Shown one piece after another: positions 9,034 through 17,946 of a DNA stretch of 64,000 nt (position 1 is the first letter of the stretch; every line of letters begins with the position of its first letter). Both the position numbers and the translations under genes were made by a program. The notes under the pieces are model-generated. The model saw only the letters and a program-made list of their open reading frames with translations, was not told the DNA's origin and did not search any database. The DNA comes from WJKQ01 sp043810515 (GTDB lineage: Bacteria; Patescibacteriota; Gracilibacteria; UBA1369; LOWO2-01-FULL-3): contig JBDRNZ010000001.1 in NCBI GenBank assembly GCA_043810515.1, positions 9,205-73,204 on the forward strand, written 5' to 3'.

Positions 9034-10206
9034 ATGAGAATAAAAACACCGCAGGTAAAAATAGGGAGCATAAAGATCGGTGGGAATAATCCGGTTGCAA
9101 TCCAGTCTATGACAAACACCGATACCGCTGATGCACTTGCTACAGCTTTGCAGTGTATGGAATTGGCTGACGCGGGATCTGAAATTATCCGTATTTCTGT
9201 GAATGGGGAATCGGCCGCCGCGGCCGTGCCGGAAATAAGAAAAATTCTGGATGCAAGAGGCTACAAATCCCTCCCCTTAATTGGCGATTTTCATTTTAAC
9301 GGCCATGAGCTTCTGGCTGCCTTTCCACTCTGCGCAAAAACGCTTGATAAATACCGCATAAATCCCGGAAACGTGGATTACGGCACCGCTGGCACTAAAA
9401 ATTTCCAAAAAATAATCCGTCTCGCAATAAAATACAAAAAACCTGTGAGAATAGGAATAAACCGCGGTTCAATACCCGGCTCCAAGTCTCTGACATCTCT
9501 AGCCGCCCTCGCGCTTTCCTCGGCGAAACTTGCTGAAAAAACAGGACTCCCGCAAAACCGAATCGTTCTCAGTATAAAAACATCTGATCTGCAGGATCTC
9601 ATCGCAGTTCACGAAATTCTTGTCAAAAAAATGAAAAAACAACGACATTTTTACGCCCTTCATATCGGGCTTACGGAAGCCGGAAGCAGCATGCAGGGAA
9701 TCGTTTCAAGCACAGCGGCTCTTGCCATTATTCTGCAAAAAGGAATAGGGGACACGATCCGCATTTCGCTCACGCCTGCTCCCGGCCAGCCACGCACACG
9801 GGAGGTGGAAGCCTGCAAAACACTGCTACAGTCCCTAAATCTCAGAAATTTTTCACCGAAAATCATAAGCTGTCCCGGCTGCGGAAGAACCGACAATGCG
9901 TTTTTTCAGAAACTCGCGCAGGAAATAAATTCGCACATAAACATCCATCTTTCCGTCTGGCTCAAAAAATACCCCAAAATCGCACAGCTTAAAATTGCTG
10001 TAATGGGCTGCGTCGTAAACGGCCCCGGCGAGTCACGCCACGCTGATATTTCCATTTCCCTTCCCGGGAAAAACGAATCTCACCTGGCAACAGTCTTCAT
10101 CAAAGGAAAATTTCTGAAAAATCTTGCCGGCAACAACATTCCAAAAGAGTTCATAAAAATTCTGGAAAACTATATAATGAAAACCGCCCATAAAATCTCA
10201 AAATGA
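9034..10206 (+). CDS. ispG: 4-hydroxy-3-methylbut-2-enyl diphosphate synthase IspG (GcpE)
   Basis: IspG reductively opens MEcPP to HMBPP in the MEP isoprenoid pathway. I chose the ATG at 9034 because the family starts with the strand TPQVKIGSIKIGGNNPVAIQSMTNTDT; an in-frame ATG at 9010 would overlap the ferredoxin start. Family signs are the TIM-barrel N-terminal domain (GDFHFN, RINPGN, RIGINRGS) and the C-terminal [4Fe-4S] ligands in CPGCGR and GCVVNGPGE. Length is 390 residues, normal for the bacterial form. It starts a likely operon: its TGA overlaps the dcd ATG as ATGA. MEP genes are absent from many reduced CPR genomes, so its presence helps lineage inference. Confidence 0.95.
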   Translation: MRIKTPQVKIGSIKIGGNNPVAIQSMTNTDTADALATALQCMELADAGSEIIRISVNGESAAAAVPEIRKILDARGYKSLPLIGDFHFNGHELLAAFPLCAKTLDKYRINPGNVDYGTAGTKNFQKIIRLAIKYKKPVRIGINRGSIPGSKSLTSLAALALSSAKLAEKTGLPQNRIVLSIKTSDLQDLIAVHEILVKKMKKQRHFYALHIGLTEAGSSMQGIVSSTAALAIILQKGIGDTIRISLTPAPGQPRTREVEACKTLLQSLNLRNFSPKIISCPGCGRTDNAFFQKLAQEINSHINIHLSVWLKKYPKIAQLKIAVMGCVVNGPGESRHADISISLPGKNESHLATVFIKGKFLKNLAGNNIPKEFIKILENYIMKTAHKISK

Positions 10207-10739
10207 TTCTCTCGGACAAAACCATCAAATCTATGCTCGAAACAGGCATTCTCACGATTGACCCGATAGATGAGCACTCCATCCAGCCCGCGTCCGTCGA
10301 CTGCAGGCTTGGAAGCCATTTTCTGATAATGGAGGAAAATCAGATGTCGCTCCTTACACTCGATTCGGAAATCCATTACCGCGAAATGGAAAGTGACAGC
10401 ATCACTATCCCGCCGCACTCTTTTATTCTTGCAACAACCCGCGAGTACGTGAAGCTCCCGCACGATCTTACTGCTTTTGTGGAAGGGCGGAGCTCGATTG
10501 GAAGAATGGGTCTTTTTATACAAAACGCCGGCTGGGTTGATCCGGGATTTGAGGGGAAAATCACGCTGGAGCTTTATAACGCCAGCTCCCTTCCGATAAA
10601 ACTTCAGTCCGGAAAACGCGTATGCCAGCTTGTTTTCTGCAAAATGGACCAAAAAGCGCAGTCTCCCTACAAAGGCAAGTATCAGGGGCAGACTCAATCG
10701 GTTGGCAGCAGAATTTTCATGGATAAAGACAAAATATAA
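10203..10739 (+). CDS. dcd: dCTP deaminase (possibly bifunctional Dcd-Dut)
   Basis: It deaminates dCTP to dUTP, or to dUMP if bifunctional, feeding thymidylate synthesis. The 178-residue product carries the trimeric dUTPase-fold signatures [32 protein letters not shown] split around the active site, and ITLELYN with the catalytic Glu. It overlaps ispG by 4 bp and is followed 10 bp later by thyA, which supports a functional run dcd-thyA-folA. Whether the enzyme also hydrolyses dUTP cannot be read with confidence. Confidence 0.92.
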   Translation: MILSDKTIKSMLETGILTIDPIDEHSIQPASVDCRLGSHFLIMEENQMSLLTLDSEIHYREMESDSITIPPHSFILATTREYVKLPHDLTAFVEGRSSIGRMGLFIQNAGWVDPGFEGKITLELYNASSLPIKLQSGKRVCQLVFCKMDQKAQSPYKGKYQGQTQSVGSRIFMDKDKI

Positions 10740-10749
10740 ATTTGAAAAA

Positions 10750-11565
10750 ATGAAACAATATCTCGAACTAGTACGTGAAGTCATGGAAAACGGAGTTGAG
10801 CGTCATGACAGAACCGGCACCGGCACGATTTCGATTTTCGGCGCACAGAAAAAATACGACCTGCGCGAAGGCTTTCCGATGGTGACAACAAAAAAAGTCA
10901 GCTACGCCGGGATTTTGCGGGAACTTTTATGGTTTTTGAAAGGCTCCACAAACATAAACGACGGCCTAAAGGAGTACACACCGATTTGGAATCCATGGGC
11001 CGACGAAAACGGCGAGCTTGGACCGGTTTACGGCTATCAATGGAGAAAATGGGAAAAATTTGACTGGAATGAGGCCAAAAAAAGCTATGAAAAAGGGCAT
11101 ATTGATCAGGTGAAACAGGCAATCGACATGATCAAAAACAATCCGTATTCCAGAAGAATACTTGTGACCGCCTGGAATGTTGCGGACATCGATAAGATGG
11201 CTCTGCCGCCCTGCCATATGTTTTTCCAGTTTTACGTCGCCGGCGATAGTCTCGACCTGCAGATGTATCAGCGCAGCGCCGACATCGCGCTCGGCGTACC
11301 TTATAATATCGCGAGTTACTCGACTCTGCTTCAGATGGTCGCGCAGGAGTGCAACCTCAAGCCAAGATATTTTGTGCATACTTTGGGCGACGCGCACATT
11401 TATCTGAATCACATTGACGGCCTGAAGCGCCAGCTCGAACGCACTCCTCACCCTCTTCCTCACTTAAAAATTGCCAAAAAACCTTTTGACGAATTGAAAT
11501 TTGAGGATTTTGAACTCACGGGCTACGAACACGACGATTTTATAAAATTTGAAATAGCGGTATGA
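10750..11565 (+). CDS. thyA: Thymidylate synthase ThyA
   Basis: ThyA methylates dUMP to dTMP with methylenetetrahydrofolate, producing dihydrofolate. The ATG at 10750 gives the usual start ([22 protein letters not shown] split here after 20). The frame is open further upstream into dcd but that part is not family-like. Key features: RTGTGT folate/phosphate loop, catalytic C155 in [27 protein letters not shown], and HIYLNHI. The 271-residue length is standard. It overlaps folA by ATGA, coupling production of dihydrofolate with its recycling. Confidence 0.97.
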   Translation: MKQYLELVREVMENGVERHDRTGTGTISIFGAQKKYDLREGFPMVTTKKVSYAGILRELLWFLKGSTNINDGLKEYTPIWNPWADENGELGPVYGYQWRKWEKFDWNEAKKSYEKGHIDQVKQAIDMIKNNPYSRRILVTAWNVADIDKMALPPCHMFFQFYVAGDSLDLQMYQRSADIALGVPYNIASYSTLLQMVAQECNLKPRYFVHTLGDAHIYLNHIDGLKRQLERTPHPLPHLKIAKKPFDELKFEDFELTGYEHDDFIKFEIAV

Positions 11566-12083
11566 ACAAACACAAAGTCTACATTATAGTCGCCGTCGAG
11601 AAGAATTTTGGAATAGGGAAGGAAGGCGGCATTCCATGGCATTTCAAAAAAGAAATGAAATTTTTCAAAGAAACCACGACAAAAACCGCCGATCCCGATA
11701 AACAAAACATTGTCATAATGGGCCGCACCACCTGGGAATCCTTAACTCCCAAATTTAAACCTCTCGCAAACCGCAAAAACATAGTCTTAACGACAAATCC
11801 CGATTACAAAGCTCACGGCGCGGAAATTTGCGATTCGCTCTCAAAAGCGATTGATTCGGCGGACGACAGCATTGAAACAATTTTCATAATCGGCGGCACA
11901 AGCGTATACAATGAAGCCATAAAAAATTCAAAAACAGACGGCATTTACATCACAAAGCTCGACGCCCCATACGACTGCGACACTTTTTTTCCGCAAATTC
12001 CTGAAGAATTCAAAAAGCATACATCCCTCGGGAAAGACGAGGAAGACGGCGTGAATTTCGAATATTTACTCTACGAAAAGTAA
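11562..12083 (+). CDS. folA: Dihydrofolate reductase
   Basis: It reduces the dihydrofolate released by ThyA back to tetrahydrofolate using NADPH. The 173-residue sequence has the family N-terminus ([28 protein letters not shown], substrate-binding W and acidic position replaced in the usual region by helix residues), MGRTTWESL, and the NADPH loop [12 protein letters not shown]. It overlaps thyA by 4 bp. Its TAA abuts the stop of the convergent DsbA-like gene. Confidence 0.94.
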   Translation: MNKHKVYIIVAVEKNFGIGKEGGIPWHFKKEMKFFKETTTKTADPDKQNIVIMGRTTWESLTPKFKPLANRKNIVLTTNPDYKAHGAEICDSLSKAIDSADDSIETIFIIGGTSVYNEAIKNSKTDGIYITKLDAPYDCDTFFPQIPEEFKKHTSLGKDEEDGVNFEYLLYEK

Positions 12084-12836
12084 TTATTTCGCCAGAGCGC
12101 CCTCAATAATACTTTCAAACTCGGAATAGGGAAACGCCCCAACAACGAGCTCGCCGTTTATAACAAATGACGGCGTGCCGCTTATGCCAACACTTTGTCC
12201 GGCGGCTATATCGCTTTCAATTTCATCTTTATATTTATCACTCGCAATACACGAATTGTACTTCGTCATATTTGCGCCGACCTTTTTTGCCAATGCTGCC
12301 AGATCATCTTTTATAGAACTTTCATCGCCGCTCAATATCGAATTGTCGTCAAAAATCGCGTCATGCATCGCGAAAAACATCTCATTCCCGCCCTGTTCAC
12401 GAACACATTCCGTAGCCAAAGCTGCCGGATACGCCCCCGCGTGAAAGCCTAAAGGAAAATGTTTAAAAACTATTTTTACCTTACCGCTTTCAACATAATT
12501 TGTCTTTATATCCTGATATGCCGCTGAATAAAACTTTTCGCAGTAAGGACACTGAAATTCCGAAAATTCAACGATCGTAACAGGCGCATTCTCATCGCCA
12601 AGTACAGCGTCATCGTCATTAATAATTTTTTCCATATCTACAACCGGAGTTTCAGCATTAGCAGCAGAATCATCTGCCACAGCCTGATCCGGCGCACTCA
12701 CAAATTCATTAAGCCCGGCAATAACCGCCGCCTTGATATCATCATTTGATGCGGTTCTCAAACCATTAAAAACCAAACCTCCCGCCACCAGCACCGCGCC
12801 CACAATTATCGCTGCAATTATTCCTTTATTATTCAT
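12084..12836 (-). CDS. Membrane-anchored DsbA-like thiol-disulfide oxidoreductase
   Basis: A 250-residue extracytoplasmic protein with an N-terminal transmembrane anchor (about 5-24), an acidic linker, and a thioredoxin-fold domain of the DsbA/Thioredoxin_4 type from about residue 75. The CPYC active site is C96-C99 (FQCPYCEKF), and the cis-proline loop is GISGTPSFVIN. It probably forms or isomerises disulfides in exported proteins; several secreted proteins in this window are Cys-rich. Direction of the redox reaction cannot be told. It lies between folA (convergent) and the SLH surface-protein gene (divergent). Confidence 0.9.
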   Translation of the reverse strand: MNNKGIIAAIIVGAVLVAGGLVFNGLRTASNDDIKAAVIAGLNEFVSAPDQAVADDSAANAETPVVDMEKIINDDDAVLGDENAPVTIVEFSEFQCPYCEKFYSAAYQDIKTNYVESGKVKIVFKHFPLGFHAGAYPAALATECVREQGGNEMFFAMHDAIFDDNSILSGDESSIKDDLAALAKKVGANMTKYNSCIASDKYKDEIESDIAAGQSVGISGTPSFVINGELVVGAFPYSEFESIIEGALAK

Positions 12837-12933
12837 AATGTAAAAATTAATGATAGTGCGAAAACTATAGTAAACTCACACCCAAAAGTAAACCGTTTTC
12901 CTACAAGCCTCCAGTAAAAAGAAGTCTGTCAAC

Positions 12934-12961
12934 TTGACAAAAATCAAAACATCTCTATAAT
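12934..12961 (+). promoter_or_regulatory. sigma70-type promoter for the SLH protein gene
   Basis: TTGACA (12934-12939), 16 bp, TATAAT (12956-12961). It is 160 bp before the ATG at 13122, leaving an untranslated leader of about 150 nt. Confidence 0.75.
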
Positions 12962-13121
12962 TAGCTTCTATTATCATAAACAGACCAAAAACAGGTTGAA
13001 ATGCGACTAATTAAACTGTAACATTCGACTAGTCAAACAGTACTATAAAGAGGAAAAAGGGCGCTTTAATCATTGCAACGTACAACTTTACATATTTATT
13101 CAAAATTCTAACCAAAAAATA

Positions 13122-15506
13122 ATGAGAAAATATGCTCTAATGTTGAAATCAGGCCTTTCAAGGCTTGCAATTGGCGTTTTACTGACGCAATTGATATTCA
13201 TGGGTTCAATCTCAGCGATGCAGGCAACTGTATTTGCCGCACCTGCCGGTGAATACATCGCAAACCTCATGATCACGCCTTCCACCTTCGATCCAGCATC
13301 TGAAAGCTCAGAAATAACTTTTGATCTGCTTCAGGACGCGGTAGTTACTGTTTATGTAATGGACGGTGATTTTAACAGGGTTGCGACCATGACAGAGGAT
13401 GAAGACATGCTGGCAGGAAGCAAAAGCTATACATGGTACGGAACTGATACAAACAATCCTACGAACGATCCTTTGCCAAACGGAGATTACACTGTTTTCG
13501 TTTTCGCACTTGAACATACAGGCGGAAGTTTAACGGTAAGAGAATCTCAGACGGTTGACGCGACCCTAGCTGCCCCTATTCAAAGCACATATACCTTGGA
13601 TGTTGATGACCTCACGGACATTGTTACGGGAGATATAAGACCGACTGAAATTGAGATAGCATACGAAGAACCGGGCGGAGATATCGGATATGATAATGTG
13701 AAAATAAAATTGACGGTTGATTCAGCGCCTGGTGATTTTGACCTGACAATGGTATCACCTGACGACGGTACACTTTATCATCTTGAAGATGTCGGATACT
13801 ACGGACCGACAGTCGGATTTACACTGGACGCGCTGTACCACAATATATTGCCGGTCGCGGCTGTATTTTATGCGGAAGGCGACTATGTGCTGACTTTCGC
13901 GCTTGTTGATATGGATAATACTGAGAATGTAATCGTTTCAAGACAAGAAACATTCTCTGTGACTGAGGCTGAGGAAGTACCGCCTGAACCCGTTTTGAGC
14001 ACATATGCCATCGATCTGAATCCTGCGGACGACGAGCCTGTATACATTGAAAATGAATACGACGCAACGATAGATATCGCGAACATTGAACCCGCTGGAG
14101 ACACAGGCTATGACAATGTAAAAGTTAAGGTAACGGTAAATGATACGCCGAGTGAAACGCCGACGGTTGATCTTGGCGAACTCGAACTTATGGTTGATCC
14201 ATATGAAGGTGGAACTCCTTACGATCTTACCGAAGCTGGAAATGAATATTGGGGACCCGCTGATGGATTTGCAGTTACACCAGCTTACACGAATGCGATC
14301 CCTCTCAAGGTAACATTCCACTCTGGAGGAATTTATGAAATCCTTGTGGAATTGGTTGATATGAATAACAGTGAGGCTGTAATAACGTCATCAACGATGT
14401 ATTACAGAGCGAGCAACGCAGAGCTCACAGCTCCTATATACAGTACTTATACGATTGACGTTGCGGACCAGGGCGATATTACTGTTGGAACATCTGTACC
14501 TGACGTAAATATGACTTTTGGAAATGAAGAACCTGCCGGCGACACCGGATATGAACATGTTAAAGTAAAATTCACGGAAGTAACTGCTCCTGGCACTTAT
14601 TCCGTTTCAGCACATTCCGCCGATGATGACAGCGTTTACAGCCTAAATGAAGCCGGATATTGGGGCCCTGCTGCTGACGGATTTAGCATGGAGCCGGCTG
14701 ATTACAGCCAGACAGTCCCTCTAACATTTGTTTTCAATACAGAAGGCACATACAGCTTTACATTTGAACTTGTAGATCTTGATAATGAAGAAGCGGTAAT
14801 CGCTTCGACAACAGAAACATACACAATTGTTCCGGTTCCTCCGGTTGATGACGACGGCGGAAATTCCGGAGGGGGAGGAGGCGGAGGATCTCCTATAAGA
14901 CCACGACCACCTGTAAATAATCCGACCACTCCGTCTGAAGGATCAGTTATTCTGCAGTCTGAAGACGTAGTTGGCCCATTCTGCGATACTGACAATCATT
15001 GGGCGGCAGATTACATTGATGAATTAAGATTAATGGGAATTGTCCAGGGAACAGGAGAATGCAACTTTAACCCTGATGGTACATTCACAAGAGCCGAAGC
15101 AACAAAAGTATCACTTGGAGTTTTTGGAATATCACTTATGTCGCTGACTGTTGATGTAAAACCTTTCCCGGACGTAAATGTAACTCACTGGGCTGCTCCA
15201 TACCTTGCCACAGGAAAATCATACATGATAGTAAACGGCTATGGAGACGGTTTGTTCAGACCTGACCAGGGAATAACCCGCGCCGAAGCGCTCAGAATTA
15301 TTCTTGAATCATCCGGTGTAAGCATATCCGAAGGATCTCTGCCTTATTCTGACATAGAGTCTTACGCATGGTACGGAAAATACGTTTCCACAGGAACAGA
15401 GCTCGGTCTTGTTGAAGGCTACGCTGACGGAACGTTCAGACCTTACCAGCTTGTAACCCGCGCCGAATTCGCAAAAATGGCAGTTATGATGCTGGACATG
15501 ATTTAA
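13122..15506 (+). CDS. S-layer-homology surface protein with three internal repeats
   Basis: This 794-residue exported protein has a signal peptide (about 1-41, ending VFAAPA). A FlgD-like Ig module follows (about 45-145, with ADG-like NGDYTVFVFALE). Three repeats of roughly 135 residues lie at about 148-285, 290-425 and 430-570; each has EP(A/G)GDxGY(D/E)NVKVK, a WGPADGF-type turn and ELVDxxNxEAVI. A glycine-rich linker (GGGGGGGS, about 582) leads to three SLH motifs at 605-794 (NHWAADYIDEL, FNPDGTFTRAEA, FRPDQGITRAEA, FRPYQLVTRAEF). SLH domains bind pyruvylated secondary wall polymers. It may be a major surface-layer or adhesin protein. It has its own promoter and terminator. Confidence 0.9.
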   Translation: MRKYALMLKSGLSRLAIGVLLTQLIFMGSISAMQATVFAAPAGEYIANLMITPSTFDPASESSEITFDLLQDAVVTVYVMDGDFNRVATMTEDEDMLAGSKSYTWYGTDTNNPTNDPLPNGDYTVFVFALEHTGGSLTVRESQTVDATLAAPIQSTYTLDVDDLTDIVTGDIRPTEIEIAYEEPGGDIGYDNVKIKLTVDSAPGDFDLTMVSPDDGTLYHLEDVGYYGPTVGFTLDALYHNILPVAAVFYAEGDYVLTFALVDMDNTENVIVSRQETFSVTEAEEVPPEPVLSTYAIDLNPADDEPVYIENEYDATIDIANIEPAGDTGYDNVKVKVTVNDTPSETPTVDLGELELMVDPYEGGTPYDLTEAGNEYWGPADGFAVTPAYTNAIPLKVTFHSGGIYEILVELVDMNNSEAVITSSTMYYRASNAELTAPIYSTYTIDVADQGDITVGTSVPDVNMTFGNEEPAGDTGYEHVKVKFTEVTAPGTYSVSAHSADDDSVYSLNEAGYWGPAADGFSMEPADYSQTVPLTFVFNTEGTYSFTFELVDLDNEEAVIASTTETYTIVPVPPVDDDGGNSGGGGGGGSPIRPRPPVNNPTTPSEGSVILQSEDVVGPFCDTDNHWAADYIDELRLMGIVQGTGECNFNPDGTFTRAEATKVSLGVFGISLMSLTVDVKPFPDVNVTHWAAPYLATGKSYMIVNGYGDGLFRPDQGITRAEALRIILESSGVSISEGSLPYSDIESYAWYGKYVSTGTELGLVEGYADGTFRPYQLVTRAEFAKMAVMMLDMI

Positions 15507-15530
15507 AACTTCAAAAATTCTATATAAAAA

Positions 15531-15562
15531 ACCACTCAACCGTAAGGAAGGGTGGTTTTTTT
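15531..15562 (+). terminator. Intrinsic terminator of the SLH protein gene
   Basis: ACCACTC (15531-15537) pairs with GGGTGGT (15550-15556, one G-U) and is followed by a run of T residues. Confidence 0.8.
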
Positions 15563-15594
15563 CGTGCATGAGGGTTTAAAAAACCTCTGAAAAA

Positions 15595-15603
15595 TGCTAT
15601 AAT
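15595..15603 (+). promoter_or_regulatory. Extended -10 promoter of the subtilase gene
   Basis: TGCTATAAT (15595-15603) is an extended -10 element 23 bp before the subtilase ATG; no good -35 is seen. The leader would be under 20 nt. Confidence 0.5.
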
Positions 15604-15625
15604 TAGGACAAATAAAAACAAAAAC

Positions 15626-16852
15626 ATGAAAAAGAAAAATAAAGCTATCTCTCTGCTTGTGGGAATATTACTCGCGGGAGGAATAATGGCTATTGTGTTT
15701 AACAGACTTGAAAATTCAAACGAGCAGTCAATAGCCGAACTGAATCAGCTCAACTTAAAGTACGGACTTACTTCATTGGAAACATTAGAAAGCAACGGTA
15801 CGGCACGTTACATAAGCTCGATTTTTCAGGCTGATTCGTTAAAGACGGACACGGTGGACCTGCTTAAGCCCGAAAAAGACATCATACTTAAACTCGACAA
15901 GCCGGCTCAGTCCGGCGATGAAGATTTGCGAAATATAGTTTTTCTCGAACTTCACAGCTTTGCGGACATAGAAAAGATAGCGGAAGAATATGAAAATCTC
16001 GATGTTGTCCAGTATGCTGAGCCGGATTTTGGAATAGAACTGTCAGCTGGTACGGAAAAAACAATTCCTCAAACCAAAGCGGATATAAATTTGCAGAACG
16101 AACCGGACACATCCGACAAAGAAATTACGGTTGCGGTAATCGATTCCGGTGTGGATAGCGATCATCCTGATTTGAAAGACAGGCTGAAAAAAGGCTGGAA
16201 TACGATAAGTAACTCCCGCGATGTTGAGGATGAAGCGGGACACGGCACCCATATTACCGGAATAGTTCTTGCGAATTCTTCCGCGGTAAAAGTAATGCCG
16301 TTAAAGTTTACGAATGGAATGGAGGGTAAAATGAAAAACCTGATAAAAGCCATAAAATATGCGGCTGATAACGGTGCTGACGTAATAAATCTAAGCCTCG
16401 GAATAGAACAGTATTCAAAAACCTTGAAAGAAGCTATAGATTACGCAGAAAAAAAAGACGTAATTGTCGTTGCGGCGGCCGGAAATTATAAAAGTGAAGA
16501 CAAATACTATCCTGCCGCACTCGAAAACGTGATCAGCGTTGCCGGCCTTCAGAAAGACGGAAAAAAGCTGTACATCAGCAATTACGGCGAATGGGTCGAT
16601 TTTTCCACAACCGCCCAGGACATCTACAGCACCTACCCAAATGACGGTTATGGATACGGAACGGGCACTTCCCAGGCCGCACCTGTCATAAGCGCGGTTA
16701 TAGCCGATGAAATTATAAAATTCTCACAAGAAAACGGCGAAGAGCCTGACTTTGACGATATTTATGATTACCTTAAAGAAATTTCCACCAAAGCGGTAGG
16801 CAAGTACGCAGACAAACTTGGAGGCCGAATTCCAAACAGCTATGACAAGTAG
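15626..16852 (+). CDS. Anchored subtilisin-like serine protease (S8)
   Basis: A 408-residue exported protease. An N-terminal hydrophobic segment (about 8-25) acts as signal or anchor. Residues 35-140 look like an inhibitor-type propeptide. The catalytic domain holds the triad D173 (VIDSGVDSDHPDL), H209 (GHGTHITG) and S349 (GTGTSQAAP), and the oxyanion N287 (AAAGN). The domain is compact and ends close to the C-terminus with no added cell-wall anchor. Targets could include surface proteins such as the neighbouring SLH protein; this is inference from position only. Confidence 0.92.
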   Translation: MKKKNKAISLLVGILLAGGIMAIVFNRLENSNEQSIAELNQLNLKYGLTSLETLESNGTARYISSIFQADSLKTDTVDLLKPEKDIILKLDKPAQSGDEDLRNIVFLELHSFADIEKIAEEYENLDVVQYAEPDFGIELSAGTEKTIPQTKADINLQNEPDTSDKEITVAVIDSGVDSDHPDLKDRLKKGWNTISNSRDVEDEAGHGTHITGIVLANSSAVKVMPLKFTNGMEGKMKNLIKAIKYAADNGADVINLSLGIEQYSKTLKEAIDYAEKKDVIVVAAAGNYKSEDKYYPAALENVISVAGLQKDGKKLYISNYGEWVDFSTTAQDIYSTYPNDGYGYGTGTSQAAPVISAVIADEIIKFSQENGEEPDFDDIYDYLKEISTKAVGKYADKLGGRIPNSYDK

Positions 16853-16932
16853 ATCGGAGCAGACCGGAAAAATAAAGATTGATTTAATACAACCTTATCT
16901 TTAAAATCTTTTTGTAAACTTTTAATTTTTAC

Positions 16933-17007
16933 GCCGGGGTAGCTCAGTGGTAGAGCAATGGATTGAAAATCCATGTGTCGGCAGTTCAATCCTGCCCCCC
17001 GGCACCA
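16933..17007 (+). tRNA. tRNA-Phe (anticodon GAA)
   Basis: Acceptor GCCGGGG pairs with CCCCGGC. The anticodon stem ATGGA/TCCAT closes loop TTGAAAA (anticodon GAA). The T-arm contains CAGTTCAATCCTG. CCA is encoded at 17005-17007. Confidence 0.93.
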
Positions 17008-17014
17008 GAAACCC

Positions 17015-17941
17015 CTAATTCGAATATTTCTTCAGCTGTTTGTCGAAAAATTCTTTCAGTTCCTTGGCCGTAAAAATACCCTCATTTGTAACGATTTTTG
17101 AGAATAGTTCCGTCGGAACGCGATCATGGGAGTATTTTATGCGTTCGTATTCAATCGGCTTATAAAAATGTTTTTTCATGTTTTTATGAATAAATACGCC
17201 GCCGGCACGTTCTTTTGATTTCCACAGACTGAATTTCATAGTGTTTATAAACATGTACGCCGGAATGTGGGCTACATGGAATTCGGAAATAACACTGTGA
17301 GTACCCGGAGCCATAACAAAATCCATCGTATCTTTGAGGGTTAAAGCTCCAAAAAACAACAGATCAATCTGTTTATGAATATGTGAAAGCATATATGACG
17401 GAACAACCTGAAAAGGTATGCCGGCACTGTACATTCTCTCGATATTATCGTGTGTTTTATAAAAATCCTGTTCCGCAATGATCACTTTAAAATGCTTCCC
17501 CATGCCCTTGTAATGAACCAATATATCCTGAACAGAATGGCTATGGTCATGAATTAAGATAGTTTTCCCTTCAACATCTATTTTTTCGGCATACTGTCGG
17601 AGCTGTTCATCCTTCTTTCTGCCTTCTTTGAGGATTTCTTTGATTCTTTTTTCAACGGTCCTTTTCCATTTTTTCTCTACCATTTCGGAACACAGAACAC
17701 TTTTAAACTCCTTGCTGAGTTTGACAAAATGATAATTCAAAATTCCGAATTTAGGCTCTGTATTGGAGATAACTTCAACAAGTTCCTCAAACTGGGCGCA
17801 AAAATCAGAAGGGGTTTTTGATTTAAATGCCTTTGTAGCCTCAATCAAAGCATTAAGAATCAGTGTAGCTACATCACGAGTGCCTATTTCAGCCTCAAGT
17901 TCCCTTAATAATTGCGAAAAAATATCAATTCTGGATTCCAT
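17015..17941 (-). CDS. eIF-2B alpha/beta/delta-family protein
   Basis: The 308-residue sequence has a helical N-terminal domain and a Rossmann-like C-terminal domain typical of the eIF2B-related superfamily, with ILIHDHSHSVQDIL, IIAEQDFYKTH, VPSYMLSHI and LLFFGALTLK in family order. Relatives include methylthioribose-1-phosphate isomerase and ribose-1,5-bisphosphate isomerase, the latter linked in CPR and archaea to form III RuBisCO and AMP recycling. No RuBisCO or AMP phosphorylase gene is in this window, and catalytic residues differ enough that I do not assign a reaction. It lies 5 bp downstream of the permease gene on the same strand, so the two may be co-transcribed. Confidence 0.7.
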   Translation of the reverse strand: MESRIDIFSQLLRELEAEIGTRDVATLILNALIEATKAFKSKTPSDFCAQFEELVEVISNTEPKFGILNYHFVKLSKEFKSVLCSEMVEKKWKRTVEKRIKEILKEGRKKDEQLRQYAEKIDVEGKTILIHDHSHSVQDILVHYKGMGKHFKVIIAEQDFYKTHDNIERMYSAGIPFQVVPSYMLSHIHKQIDLLFFGALTLKDTMDFVMAPGTHSVISEFHVAHIPAYMFINTMKFSLWKSKERAGGVFIHKNMKKHFYKPIEYERIKYSHDRVPTELFSKIVTNEGIFTAKELKEFFDKQLKKYSN

Positions 17942-17946
17942 ATTTA

